A DNA stretch of 64,000 bases. Origin: Panaeolus papilionaceus. Lineage: Eukaryota; Basidiomycota; Agaricomycetes; Agaricales. A program made the translations under genes and the position numbers. The stretch lies in NCBI GenBank assembly GCA_015501605.1, contig JADNRZ010000005.1, positions 2,046,001-2,110,000 on the forward strand, given 5' to 3'. The notes beneath the pieces were generated by a model. That model saw nothing but the letters and a program-made list of their open reading frames with translations, was not told where the DNA came from and did no database searches. This document shows positions 46,616 through 58,582 of the stretch, piece after piece; the first letter of the stretch is position 1; every line of letters begins with the position of its first letter.

Positions 46616-49278
46616 ATGTCTACCGACATGCGCGTACACAAACCCCGCCTCCCAAAAGCCTACACCGACCAACAACTCGCATTTCTCAAAAGCTCGCTCC
46701 CCGAATTCGAGAGGCGGAGCCAGGGCAGCATCCGCGGGGACGCGAAAAAGTTTGCTCTGGAAAGGGCGGACGAGTTTATTGTGCGGTTTGGGCTGCCGGA
46801 CGAGTTTTTGGGGGTGGAGGAGGGGAATGCGCGGTTTAAGGAGCAGATTTATAATTGGTTTAAGAATACGGTGGGGAGGACGAGGAGGAAGCTGGAGGGG
46901 AGGCCGAGGAGTGCGAAGAAGGCGGCTGAGAAGGGTGAGTTATTTTTTTTGTCGGGGTTTTTGGGAGGTTTTTTCGCGACTGTTTGTGCACGAATTTTGG
47001 GCAGTTTTCGAGGATTTTTGACCCATTTTTTTCTGGAGGGTTTCAATCCTTTTTATCGAGGAGTTTTCGGGCTTTATCGAGGATTTTAGGGGATTGGAGG
47101 ATTTGACGGCCCCCTTGTGAGGGATTTATGCGTTGAATCCTGTATTTTTTTGATGATTTTTGTGAATTTCTGGGATTTCTGTCGGATTTCATGACATCAG
47201 TTCATTCATTCATTCGTTTGTTTTGTGACGTCATTTTCCTTCCTATCTCTCTTTTGATTTCTTATCTACCCTAACCTCTGTGTTGTCTCCTCGTCGTTCT
47301 CTTCTTCTTTATCGTTGTCATCTCTGCTTCATCGTCTCCTTCATCATCACCCCTCGCAACTCTCACTGACATACCTCTACTCTAGCAGCCGCAGCCGCAG
47401 CAGCCCTCGCGAACGAACTCTCATGGTCACCCGCCAACGTCACCGTCGGCCCAGCAGTTGGAAATGTCGCGACGAGTGTGGGTGTGAGCCCGTACGCGCA
47501 ACATGCAGTGGTGAATGGAGGGGGTCTACATGGGGTCGGACATGTGAGTTTTGGTCAGGTTATATTATATTTCCGTTATGAAGGATGGTCGACTGACTGA
47601 GCACGCACCGTCACGGTGATGAACCCCAATAGCACGTCCCAGGATCGCATAATGGACCCGGGCAGGCGGAGAGTAGTACGAGTGGGAGTCCGGTGAATCA
47701 GCATGCTATTATTCCGGGGATGGGGTATGCGAGTATGGCGCAGCAGGCTCAGCAGGCGCAGGCTCAGCAGCAGCAGCAACAGCAACAGCAGCAACAGGCG
47801 GGGGGGAGTGGGCAGGGGAGTGCGGGGGTGGGGAGTGTGCAGGTGCGTTCTTCGTTTTTGATTGCTGAATTACGCGCATATATATTGACGTAAAATTTTC
47901 GACTTCACAAACCAGCCTCAGCAAACACAACAGCAACCCCAACAGCAGCAGCAGCAACAACAGACAGCGCCGACACATAACCTGTCAACGCTGAGTTTGA
48001 GCATTAATCAGAGTACGATGCGGGAGAGCTTTTTGCAGGGGCTTGATCCGAGTACAATGGCGAATATGATTCAGAGTTTTGTGGCGGGTCATGTATGTGT
48101 ATTTTTCTTTTGGTCGCTATTCTGTCGCTGCTTTGTCTTTATCATGCTCATGATGCGTACAGCCCGGTCCGACACCTCTAACGCCTATTATCGACGCGTT
48201 GTTTGAGGCAATATCGACGGAAGGAGGCGGGAATCCTAATCACTCGCATTCACATCACCACCCGCATGCGCACTCTCATCACCATCCACACTCGATGTCG
48301 ATGAACCTTGGCCTTGCATCGTCGTCCCCTAATAATTCGAACAGCGGCGCTGGGGGCAGTAGTAGTGGGAGTGGCGGAGGAGTGCTGGGTAGTGCGAATG
48401 GACCGTTTGCGAGAGATCCAATCCATTATTTGAGGCGATTTTTGGACGCGAGCACGTATTTCCCGCATACGATTGTGCATGCGGGCGTGAGTGGACCGTT
48501 GGCGGGTGCGAGGGCGCTGCAGATGCAGATTAGGAAGTACTCGATATGGACACCGGGGGGTGCGGGTGCGAGTCTGGGTAGTACGACGACGGGTGGTGGT
48601 GCGTCGGGGGTGGGGATGGGGAGTGGGATGGGGTTGGGAGGGACATCGGGTGGTGGTGGTGGTGGTGGTGGGATGATGGGACAGATGGGACATGTGCATC
48701 ATGGGCATGGGGGGAGGGGAGGTGGAGGGGGTGCAGTGTCGACTCCGCCGAGTATGACTGTGAGCCCGGGGAATGTGAATGTGGGAGGGGGGAATGTGGT
48801 TGGAGTGGGAGGTGTTAATGGGACGAGTGGTGGAGTTGGAGTGAGCAGTACGAGTTCGATTTCTGATGAGATGGCGCGTATTGCTTTGGATCGGAAGAGG
48901 AGGAAGGATCATATCCAGTGGGCGAGGATCCATGCTGCCGCGCTTGAATTGAACATGCTCGGATTGGGGAGGGCGAGTGATTCTGATAATACGGGGTATG
49001 CGTATGCGATGGGGAGGGCGTTTTCCGAGATGATTGCGCGGGATGCGGTGTGGGAGGATGATGAGGTGGAGTGGGTTGCGGGGATTGTGGTGTTGAGGAG
49101 TGTTATTAGGACTGCTGTGAGGGGGGATAGGAGGACGAGGGATGAGTATGATGAGCTTGTGAGGAGGTATGAGGGGCGGTGGAAGGAGATTAGGGATGAG
49201 GCGAGACAGGTGTGGGTTGCGGATGTGTTGATTGGAGCCAAGGAGGATTTGGGGAGGTTGGATGAGGGGTTGACGTGA
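46616..49278 (+). CDS. Putative nuclear regulator, Gln/His/Gly-rich
   Basis: Five exons: 46616-46934, 47386-47543, 47633-47842, 47916-48092, 48163-49278; 1980 nt, 659 aa. The N-terminal about 100 residues (KPRLPKAYTDQQLAFLKS...IYNWFKNTVGRTRRKLEGR) are basic and helical with a WFKN motif, suggesting a DNA-binding or DNA-associated domain; I cannot name the family. Then come an Ala run, a glutamine-rich region with two poly-Q blocks, a His-rich stretch (HSHSHHHPHAHSHHHPHS), and long Gly/Ser tracts. The C-terminal 150 residues (DEMARIALDRKRRKDHIQWA...) are charged and helical. Such composition is common in transcription regulators. Start chosen at the first in-frame ATG after a CT-rich leader; the frame is open further upstream without ATG. 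Confidence 0.8.
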
Positions 49279-51292
49279 TTCTTGTTGTTTGAGTTTTTTT
49301 CTTTTTTGGTTTTTTTCTTTTTTACTTGCTGTGTTTTTTATATATCATTATGTTTTTATGCTTTCTTTCTCTCTATCTACTGCTCTGTTGTTTAACTCTA
49401 CTCATCTCATCTCATCTTATCGTGTTATATCACATTGGGTTTTTTTATAGTGTTATCCCCTCCCCTCTACTACGTGTTTCCGAGTGGACTATGTTGTTTT
49501 ATTGTACTCTTATTGACATTGAAAAAATTGATGAATGGGAGATTGGTGGTGCGTTTGCGTGTATTTTGTTCAAGGTTTGAACGGTGAACTGGGGATGATA
49601 TGTCGATGATGATGGTTGTTGTGGGTAAGTTTCAGGGTTGGGTAGCGTAGAGGGGGCAGTGAAGTAAATCATTGTTCATTGGTGTTAGATATGATACGGA
49701 CGCGTATGAGCGCGTAAAGGTATGGGGATAAGTAACCTACAGAGATGTGACCCTCTAGTTAACGTGGGTTAGGAGGCGTTTTGGGCGTTGGAGTGTAATC
49801 GTGCTTTATCGATACCGTGCGAGACATTGATTCGAATATACGGCACCATCTTCAAGCGTGTTAAGCAGTGCATAGACCCTTTCCGAGTCCGACTCTGAAT
49901 CTCAACCTCCGTATCGGAATCGAGAGAAGGCTGGAGGCGTCATGGAACCCTCGAGTTCTATACCTCTCATACTTCGAAGTGCAATTCGCTAACCTTCGAA
50001 TATATGTCCTATGTTCAGTTTAGCTATCGAGCTTATCGAAGATTGTTCACAACCTCACTGTAATATGCTTATTCGTTGATTATCTTCCGGAAATGACCAA
50101 GCTTCTTCTCCGAGTCCACATTGCCATATCATGGTATCATTATGTCTGAAAATCGAGGGAATCTTTAACATTAATTAAGCATGCGGTAAAGAAGACGGTT
50201 TACATTCATCGCAGAGGTCACCGGGCCATGACATGATCAGTTTGACTTGGTCTGGCTGTGACGCAGATCACCTGAACAACTAACTGCAGCTGATGAGAGT
50301 GTCGATGCTGCTATCTGATATGTCAACAGCGAATCATTCGAAGCATATGGACGGATAGTACAAAACCTCGGTGATTCCTGTGATTGGCACTGTGAGATCG
50401 TCCACCAATAGAGTTGATAACAAGGTAAAGGCGCTTGGCCTTGCTCTTCCGCACACCGCACATTCAGTTGTGTATCATCGTCTAATCCCCAATCTTCTGT
50501 GACCTTTCAGGGGCGGTGTCTAAATATATCCGATTTGTGTCCGAAAAGCGTCCTTATGTCTGTATAATCAAGTGAGAAGTACCCGCAAACATGCCCAGAG
50601 ACACTTCTATCTACTTACTCTTGTCTCAAGAGGTAGGAATGGTATTCCATGTGATGTCGCACTCTACCGCAGTAGCAAACCTATTTCCCTTCGATCAGCT
50701 ATATAACTAAACATCCTTAGATGTGTATTATCTGATGGGCTTCCTCGGTAGACCTTTGTATTGATAGCTTATCGACACCCTCAGTACCGCTTTGATAACT
50801 GTGCCAGTGACTGACGAGGTCATATTAAGTAGTCAATAGACCCTCAGTTTACGCGTCAGGACATAACGGAAACACAGCCTGAGCAGGAGCCTAACGCCGG
50901 CGGTCCGCTCATTTAACTGGGCGCAGACCACGAGACATGTTGACCACGCAGAGCGCCAAGACTCATCGCGCTGCCTCCAATAATGAGGAAGAGCGATGTG
51001 CAGCTAACCTTGTGCACACATCGCGGTTCAAACGCATATTGATTGCGCTATTTGTGTTCAATCTTGCGATTGATATGCCCTCTAAGCCTTATAATGTTCT
51101 CCAAGAAGAATCAGCCATGCGGTGCTGTAGCGATACTCAATACCCTTATGTTAAAACGTCGTATGGTGGATTAGCTTCCATAGTCCCTTCAATTCCTTCA
51201 TTGACAATCTGTTTTACCTTCTATCTTGTTATTCCGTCGCTTGGGGATTCAGCACCACGCATAAGGTAAAGCGAAGCCATGGATGCCGGTGA
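49279..51292. other. Intergenic, no gene seen
   Basis: About 2 kb between the regulator gene and the carboxypeptidase. Short open frames only (for example 50937-51269 plus), none with domains. Confidence 0.5.
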
Positions 51293-51293
51293 G

Positions 51294-51300
51294 CATATAA
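51294..51300 (+). promoter_or_regulatory. TATA-like box of the carboxypeptidase gene
   Basis: CATATAA sits about 85 bp upstream of the ATG at 51379. Confidence 0.5.
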
Positions 51301-51378
51301 GCCACCTACCTCTCATAATTATGCTTTGTCGTCTTCGTTCGCCCTGAAACGACAATTGAATTCATTCTCTTTCGCAAA

Positions 51379-53037
51379 ATGAAGTTCAACCGAATCTTCT
51401 CTCTCCTTGCCGTCCTCCTCCCCGTCATTGCTGTCCCAGCCCGCGATCACACATCCGGCTACGACGGCATCAAGGTTCTGCGTATCCCGACTGGCAAGAA
51501 CACCGCTAAGCTTGATGCTCTCATCGAGAGCCTCGAGCTTGATGTTTGGACCCATGCTTCGCGCCCCGACTCCCATGTCGATGTCGAGGTACCCAAGAAC
51601 ATCTACAAGACCTTCACCTCCTCAGTTAGCAAGATTCTCAAGGAGGAGGGTGTCACATACCCCGTCGAGATTATGCACGAAGATCTCGGTGTCAGCATCC
51701 GCAAGGAATCCGAAGGCCTCATCAATGCTGATCAATTCACTATTCAAGGTTCGCCTAAAATATTCTATATTCTTCGATGCACAAACGCTGATGGTCATAT
51801 ACGTAGCCGGCCTCGCGAACCAGGCCTGGTTCAATGCTTACCACTCCTACAACGACCACTTGACATGGCTCGACGATCTTGTGGCTACCTTCCCCAACAA
51901 CGCAAGGGTTGTCAGCACCGGTACATCCGTTGGAGGACGTAACATCAAGGGTATCAATATCTTTGGATCCAGCGGCTCCGGCACCAAGCCCGCCATCATC
52001 TGGCACGGAAACATTCACGCCCGCGAGTGGATTACTTCGATGGTGCGTGCCTTTTGTTTAGGTTTTCGCAGCGTTCGCGATAATTGACATAATATGATCA
52101 GACTGTCGAATACCTCGCTTACTCTCTGCTTAACAACTACGCCAACTCTACCGAGGTCAAGGGCTACGTCGACAAGTATGACTTCTACATCTTCCCTATC
52201 ACCAACCCCGATGGTCGGTCATCTCCCATTTTATCTAAAATTGAATAGCACTCAGACGAATACTTGCAGGATTTGTCTTCTCTCAGACCTCCACCCGCCT
52301 CTGGAGAAAGAACAGGTCAAACCCTCCCTCCGGAAGTACCTGCTACGGTCGTGACCTCAACCGGTAAGCCGCCTGTCCTTTCGAAAGAATTCGAACACTT
52401 GTTGAAGTTCGACACATAGCAACTGGAATGTCGCTTGGTCGCAAACCAACGGCGCTTCCACAAGCCCCTGCTCTGAGACCTACAAGGGTCAAGCCGCCGC
52501 TGATACCCCTGAGGTCCGCGGCCTTTCTGCATTCATCGACGCCCGCGCGAGCTCTTCCGCCGGTGCTAAGATGTTCGTAGACTGGCACTCTTACAGCCAG
52601 CTGTTCATGTACCGTAAGTCTATTGCTTAGTGTGTTAATTTTGTTCTCGATCTGATGACGATGGATCTGTAGCCTACGGATACAACTGCAACAAGGTTGC
52701 CACTGATGATGCTGAGCTCGGCCGCCTCTCATCTGGATTCGCCACTGCCCTTCGCGCCGTCTATGGAACTCGCTATACCACTGGCCCCATCTGCACGACC
52801 ATCTACGCCACCACGGGCTCCTCGACCGATTATGCCTACGATGTCTCGTAAGCATTCTTAATTCACGGCTTGTCGTCGTTGTTTCTAACCATTTATTTTA
52901 GTAAAATCAAGTACAGCTTCGCCGCTGAGCTCCGCGATACTGGATCGAGCGGTTTCGTTCTTCCCGCCAACCAGATTCGCCCCTCGGGTGAAGAGACCTG
53001 GGCAGGCGTTAAGTACTTGCTTGCCAACATGGCTTAA
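51379..53037 (+). CDS. Secreted zinc carboxypeptidase, peptidase family M14A
   Basis: Removes C-terminal residues from peptides; made as a secreted zymogen. Seven exons: 51379-51748, 51807-52042, 52102-52213, 52270-52363, 52420-52613, 52673-52847, 52902-53037; 1317 nt, 438 aa. Signal peptide [21 protein letters not shown]. Residues about 25-115 form the activation propeptide. The catalytic domain shows the zinc ligands in [10 protein letters not shown] (HxxE), the substrate-binding Arg in GRDLNRNW, the third zinc ligand in DWHSYSQL, and the catalytic Glu in [10 protein letters not shown]. All hallmark residues present. A tail of about 30 residues follows, as usual. Confidence 0.94.
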
Positions 53038-54176
53038 GGGCACGACCTTGCTGCTCTCCTCGCGTTACCATAAACGAACTTCATCCACGACTGAATATGT
53101 ATACGATGTAAAATAACATGATATCATTTCGGATACCGAACTTGGTGCCTCAGCCACAGAGCCTAAACCCTCCCTCCGGGAAAATAACGCCTGTACCTCC
53201 AAAATGTCATCCCGGCCAAAGTGTCCTTGTGTTCCCTTAACTCTACGATTTTCCCTTTCGAACAATTATTATGACGACCATATGGCCCACATATGTCTTC
53301 GCAGCGTTGCTCCGTCCTTCGACTACTCGAGCTGTAACTAGAAGCGCGACAGCGAATTTTCCGTTACCATCTGTAATGATCTCGAAGCGCTCGTTGACCT
53401 TATATGTCCCGCTTGTGTGAAGATAACATGTCGCTTGTTCCAAAAAGGACTTGTAGCCGCTCCGAGTCGTCCATCTTTCGAATCCTTTGCTCTACCACAT
53501 TGCGTCGGGTGATATAAGTTCACTGGTGAGAATGGCTCTTCGATTGTTGTTAAGCAATTCGAAGAACTCCAGAACGATTTGGTTGGGTGACATCACTTCT
53601 GGGAGGATATAAATAAGCTCGAGTTTGCGACTCGAAATAGCCACATCGGCCACCGCGAGAGAATCCGATGTTCGAAAGGGCTACGAAGCTTCTTGAATTG
53701 GGTTGTGGGGTTACTCATTCAAAGCAATTATATCGATTCAATGTTCACACACTATTTGCGACGGAATAGGAGTTATAAAGATTGAGTTTGAAAAAGATAT
53801 GCCTGGATGGACTGGTCTATTCGATGCAGGCGTAATGAGTTGTCAATGAAACGATAGCTCTACAACACGATTTGATACTGACGAGAAGCAGACCATTGAA
53901 TTACCTCGGCATTGCGGGTTTCTCGAATACTTATACTAAACCATTCTCTTCGTCTCCTCAGTCGTCAGCTAGATGCTTCTTAGCCCATGTCATAACGTGA
54001 TCATGCTGTCGCTGTGATTAATTCCACAGGGTATTTTACATTCGATGGTAACCTCCCAAGCTACATATAGTGGTCGGTGCCAGCCTAAATCGGGTATATA
54101 CAGAAAGAAAAAAAACAATCGAGCCATTGACGCCATCGTCCCGAAACAAGGGATTTTCGAGGTCACCATAGTCACC
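53038..54176. other. Intergenic, tail-to-tail
   Basis: Between the carboxypeptidase and the seven-helix gene. No gene recognised; open frames at 53065-53523 (minus) lack support. Confidence 0.5.
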
Positions 54177-55707
54177 TCACGATGCCCGTGCGCTTTTGGA
54201 TATGTCAACATTGCTTCTACCTCCGCTCCATGCACTCCCTGCCTCAGGGTCAGATCTTTCTGACCCACTTCTGATGGTAAAGTTCCATGAAGGCACAGAG
54301 GTGGCGACACTGTTTAAGTCGTGGGTGGATGGTATTGACGCGGATTTTGACATCCAGCTCCGTATCGAGCTACTGAAAGAAGACCACACCGAATCTTCAT
54401 ATATAGAGGTCAGTGTGATGGGTGTGTATCTGGATGAAGGAGAGCGGGAGGTATGCGATCCAACGTCGCTGTTTGAATTGCGATCTCTCCAGAATGTTCG
54501 CGCTCTCTGGGGAGGACTGAGAGGAGGGGAGGAGTCCCACGTGAATTGACTCGTAGCGGTCTCTTCATCATCTTCGTCTCTTTCAACTTTCTTTTTCATG
54601 AAGGTTTTGCAAAAGAGTCTGGTCAAAATGAACAGATTGCAAACTAGCAGACAAGATGCAACCTAGAGGCAAAATCGTTTTTTAAGCATATGTCGATATA
54701 AGAATGCCCGAGTGACAGAACAGTCTTACCTGAAGGAGTGTAGTCATACTCATCAACACTTGAGAGCGCGAATCGTCGTCTGGTGCAATATACCACGTTA
54801 TAGCAACTATGACCGAGAACAAAAGACTGAAAATACTGCTTGAAAACAAGCACATGATGAGAGCCCGTTCTTTGGGTGTTAGCTTCATTTTGCGAAGCAT
54901 TGCAAGAGGCGAAACGATCAATAAGAAGTCAGAGGAGAAGTCGACTGTGAGGGATTTCAACGTTCCTGAGAACAAGTGCATCATGAGTAAAAATCTAACG
55001 ACTCACAAATGATGTGTATTACATATCCCAGAGAACGATCGGACACCTCCTTGCACTTCTTGGATTTGTACCACGTTGCTCCAAGACGACAGGTAAAGGT
55101 GTTGACAAAAACGAGAGTGAGATAGATGGAAGCAAATGCGACAACTAGGCAAAATCCAAAGCGTCGACAGGCATGGCCAGGATCAAAGATGCGAGCAAAT
55201 GAAAGCGCAAGACAAATGCGAGATATCCTATATGAAAAGAAACAGTCAAATTCAATGAAACAAGGACGACGAAGAACGAGCTATCCTTACCAGACCACAG
55301 TGAAAAACATGAACAAGACGAACCATTTTGAAAATATAAAACTGCGATATTGCCCTCCATCTTGCGAAAATGCTTCGCGAATCCGTCAAAAATTGAGAGA
55401 GAACAGTACGTCCATCTGAAGGTGGGACCTACAGTTGTTGTAGCGCATTATCCAGTTTACAACGACATACACGATGTCGGTTACTAAAGGTAGAAGGACG
55501 ATGTAGTCATCCCACCATATTTTCCTTGTCCGCCAGCGGTGGACCAGCCGTGTAAGTGTGAAACCAATTGCAATAGCATGAAAGATAGTTAAACATACTG
55601 CACGAGTACGTTAGTCTTCAACTACAGCGTTCCGAAGATAAATAACGATACGTACTTTGCCATGCCAGCAGGCTCTGAGCGGCAGTGAAGGTGCGCTCGT
55701 TCACCAT
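54177..55707 (-). CDS. Seven-helix membrane protein with WWDD motif (PTH11/rhodopsin-domain-like)
   Basis: Predicted plasma-membrane receptor-like protein; ligand unknown. Six exons: 55707-55656, 55597-55433, 55372-55291, 55227-55007, 54944-54730, 54662-54177; 1221 nt, 406 aa. Seven hydrophobic segments: CLTIFHAIAIGFTLTRL, YIVLLPLVTDIVYVVVNW, WFVLFMFFTVVW, FCLVVAFASIYLTLVFV, IIFDFSSDFLLIVSPLAML, IMCLFSSSIFSLLFSVIVA and VASCLLVCNLFILTRLF. The first loop carries RTRKIWWDDY, the signature of the fungal rhodopsin-domain/PTH11-like membrane proteins, and loop 3 has a Cys-containing TCRLGATWYK. The cytoplasmic tail of about 140 residues is Ser/Thr-rich, suited to phosphorylation. Two acceptors (55372 and 54944) were chosen because the nearer AGs would create stops. 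Confidence 0.78.
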
Positions 55708-56236
55708 TTCTAATGGGGACGTGAAGCCAGTTCAATGGGCGCAGAAGTGAAAGAAGCACTACGGTGAGTCTCAACCTTATATACTAAGGTTTTAGACCAA
55801 TCGATTCTTTGCGTGTATTTGAATCAGGGACCGGGTGGGGGCAGAACGGATATTTTACCCAAGGCCAAAGAATTTGTCGTTGGATCTTGAAGGTGCGGAG
55901 ATCATAGTCTCGCCGAAGGGTTTAGGTTCTACTTATCCTGTAATGCGTCTGTGCATGAGTTATCGGCCTTGCTGCATGAGAACATTAGTTGAGCTGTCTG
56001 TCGAGTTGCTATGGGAATTGCGGTCCTCACATGCTGATTTCAAACCCTGAACGATGTCAAAGATTGTCAAATACGGTGACCCTGTTCCCAGCCGGTCGGG
56101 CAAACCTCTCCTTGAGCATATCCGGAACGGAAAAAACGGAACAAGAGAGGACTGAGCAATTGAATAGATGTATTGGCAAAAAGGACACGGTTGCAATTGA
56201 CATAGAACATCAGCCGTCATAAATCAATGCAACGAG
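55708..56236. other. Intergenic, promoter of the seven-helix gene
   Basis: About 0.5 kb with the upstream flank of the receptor-like gene and the 3' flank of the aldolase gene. Nothing else seen. Confidence 0.5.
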
Positions 56237-57340
56237 CTAAATATTCTCTTCGGCTTCAAGCTTGAGGAGTTTCTCCAACTGTGGGAAGTAAGGGTGATTA
56301 GCCAGATTGCTGGGGGGAACCGCCTTAAGTGGCCCACGAACGACAGGTCCGCCATATCCAAAGTTTTGCGAAATTACGGCCTTCAAGCCGCCGATACCTC
56401 CAACTTTAGAAGCTGCCCAATCCCCATGACCAAGCTCGGCGGAAAGCTTCTTTGCTTCCTCAAATTTCCCTTCCTGATGTAATCTGTAGAGCTTGACGTG
56501 AAGCTTGGGAACAAGGTTGACCAGGGCGGCGATGACACCAGCACCGCCGGCATTTAAACCTGCCCAATAGGCGTCGGAGCGACCAGGAAAGACGGCAAAG
56601 TCTGTTGGAGAAAATTGGGAGGCAACGCGTTGAATCTTCCCAATATTCCCGCATGACAGTTTGGTGCCCACAATATTTTGGTGTTGTGCCAATTTTGCAA
56701 TGATGTCCGAGTCGAGGTCCTGCCCAGCTGTTACAGTCGGAAAGTTATAAATCATCGTAGGTATCGGAGAAGCGTCTGCAACCTGGTAGTAGTCAGCGAC
56801 TGAAGTGACGGAGAGAAGACAAAAGACCCACCTCTGTATGGAAGCGCAGAATATTTTCCTGTGTCATTTGAGGGACCCATGTGGACGGGGTTAAAACGAG
56901 TGCGTGAGTTGCACCTGCTTCTTTAGCGTCTACACAAAGCCTCTTCGTTTCACGAGTGGATTGAGCTCCGGTTCCAGCAATAACGACCACGTTGGAAAAG
57001 CCATTATCGTCCAGCGTCTGACGAGTAAGTGCTATGGCCCGTTTGCGCTCCTCGTGAGACCTGACAAAACCTTGTTCAATTTTTCAAGACGATGGGATTG
57101 GCAGTTATACTCACAGATGCTGAGCCTCTCCATTTGATCCTTGGACTAAGATGCCGGTTACACCTCCCTGAGACGACTTTCATCAACAGAATAATCAGGG
57201 TACAAATGATTTGTCAAAAATACCTTAGCAAGGCGCAGAACGTGCGCTCTGATAGATGGCTCATCAAGCTCTTCGTTCTCGTCAAAAAAGAGAACTGCTG
57301 GGACATAGATTCCTTGTGGGGGAGCAGCAGACCTAATCAT
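56237..57340 (-). CDS. DHDPS-family aldolase (class I, Schiff base)
   Basis: Pyruvate-dependent aldolase or synthase of the DapA/NanA superfamily. Fungi lack the diaminopimelate route, so likely roles are 2-keto-3-deoxy-L-galactonate (GaaC/LGA1-type) or 4-hydroxy-2-oxoglutarate cleavage; the substrate is inference. Four exons: 57340-57224, 57167-57115, 57060-56832, 56782-56237; 945 nt, 314 aa. Motifs are GGVTGILVQGSNGEAQHLS (pyruvate-binding GSxGE), the catalytic Tyr in MIYNFPTVTAG, and the Schiff-base Lys in NIVGTKLSCGN. The length matches the family. A pectate lyase lies in the same window, but 45 kb away, so linkage means little. Confidence 0.87.
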
Positions 57341-57770
57341 TCTGACTTGTAGACAAGGTTATCGATAATCAAGAGAAACGATAGTTCCAGATGAAGGCAA
57401 AGATCTGGACTGTGAGAGCCGTCTGGTGATATAATCTCCAACTGGTTCCTCACGTCGTGACCTTATTCAGAAGGGCACCGTGCCCTCTTCCAGTAGGTGA
57501 GATGCCTATAGCAAGCCTGAAGGCTCACATGACGTGGAATGACTGGCTAAATTTGCCCTCAGCCAACGACATCGACCTTTTAATATTCCTCATTCTATTC
57601 CGGTAAAATTCATGTCATTCGACAAATGACAATGATTGTGACCATTGCAAAAAAAAGGTGAATATGTCTGCAAGCACTGGTAAGTGCCTGAAAATTGCTT
57701 TAAAGAGCTACAACTCACATTATATTACAACTTGAACTTGAAGATGATGGTGGAGGTTGAGTGAAAGGTA
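57341..57770. other. Promoter region of the aldolase gene
   Basis: Upstream flank with no other feature, ending at the TA that borders the first TIR element. Confidence 0.5.
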
Positions 57771-58091
57771 AGGTAGAAACGGTGCGATCTGGTACACATC
57801 ACATGCTCCGTGACCAGGCTGTGACCCAGCCAAAATCGTGGTAACATCTTGATGGGTTGTTAGTGGGTTGTTGATGGCTTCGAAAACCATTTCCTGCGGG
57901 GCACAATGGCAGATGCACGTATCGCAAATTGGTCAACAAGAGACTGCTCTAAATTAGCAGCACTAGAGATTCTTGTTTTTATTTTTTGAAAAAATTGCTT
58001 CCCCGTTGTGCCCCTAAGGAAATACTTGCGAAATCCCTGGAAAAGTCACGCTTTGTCACATGATGTGTACCAGATCGCACCGTTTCTACCT
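57771..58091. mobile_element. TIR element 1 (MITE), 321 bp
   Basis: Exact 31-bp inverted ends at 57771-57801 and 58061-58091 (AGGTAGAAACGGTGCGATCT at the outer end). TA flanks both sides (57769-57770 and 58092-58093). No coding capacity. Fits a non-autonomous Tc1/mariner-type element. Confidence 0.85.
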
Positions 58092-58095
58092 TATA

Positions 58096-58580
58096 AGATA
58101 GGGCCCATGCTTTTTCGACTAGCCCTCACATGATGTGACAGACGTGACCAAAGTCATGTGATCAGCTAGGGCGGTGGAAAGGTAGGCCCCCCTTGGTGTA
58201 CATGCTTGCTTCGAGTGACTTCTTGACATCCTTTAGTCCTGAGTTGGCTCTATTCGCCTTTCTTGTCTTGAAAATGTACATTATGTGTGTTTTTTCTTGC
58301 AAAAACCACCATTGTGTGTTGGTGCAATATTGCTGCACGTGTCAGTTTGATGTCCCTGAATATAGGGGCTAAACGCTTGGAACACTTTCACAACTTTCAA
58401 GCGTCCAATTTTTATGAATATTTTAACGAAATAACATTTTTATTCCATGTATCTGTGATATTTCGTGTAAAACATATTTATTGGAAATTGTTGTGAATTT
58501 CTCAAAATGAAATACATCTTTTTGTCACTTTAATCACAAAAATCACGTGGAGGCTAGTCGAAAAAGCATGGGCCCTATCT
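58096..58580. mobile_element. TIR element 2 (MITE), 485 bp
   Basis: Exact 29-bp inverted ends at 58096-58124 and 58552-58580 (outer end AGATAGGGCCCATGCTTTTT), flanked by TA at 58094-58095 and 58581-58582. The TIR sequence differs from element 1, so this is a second family. The two elements are separated only by TATA. No coding capacity. Confidence 0.87.
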
Positions 58581-58582
58581 TA

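Noticed and set aside
48250..48933. Minus-strand 227-aa open frame rich in Thr, His and Pro
   Set aside because: It is antisense to the Gly/His-rich exon of the regulator gene; its composition follows from that repeat.
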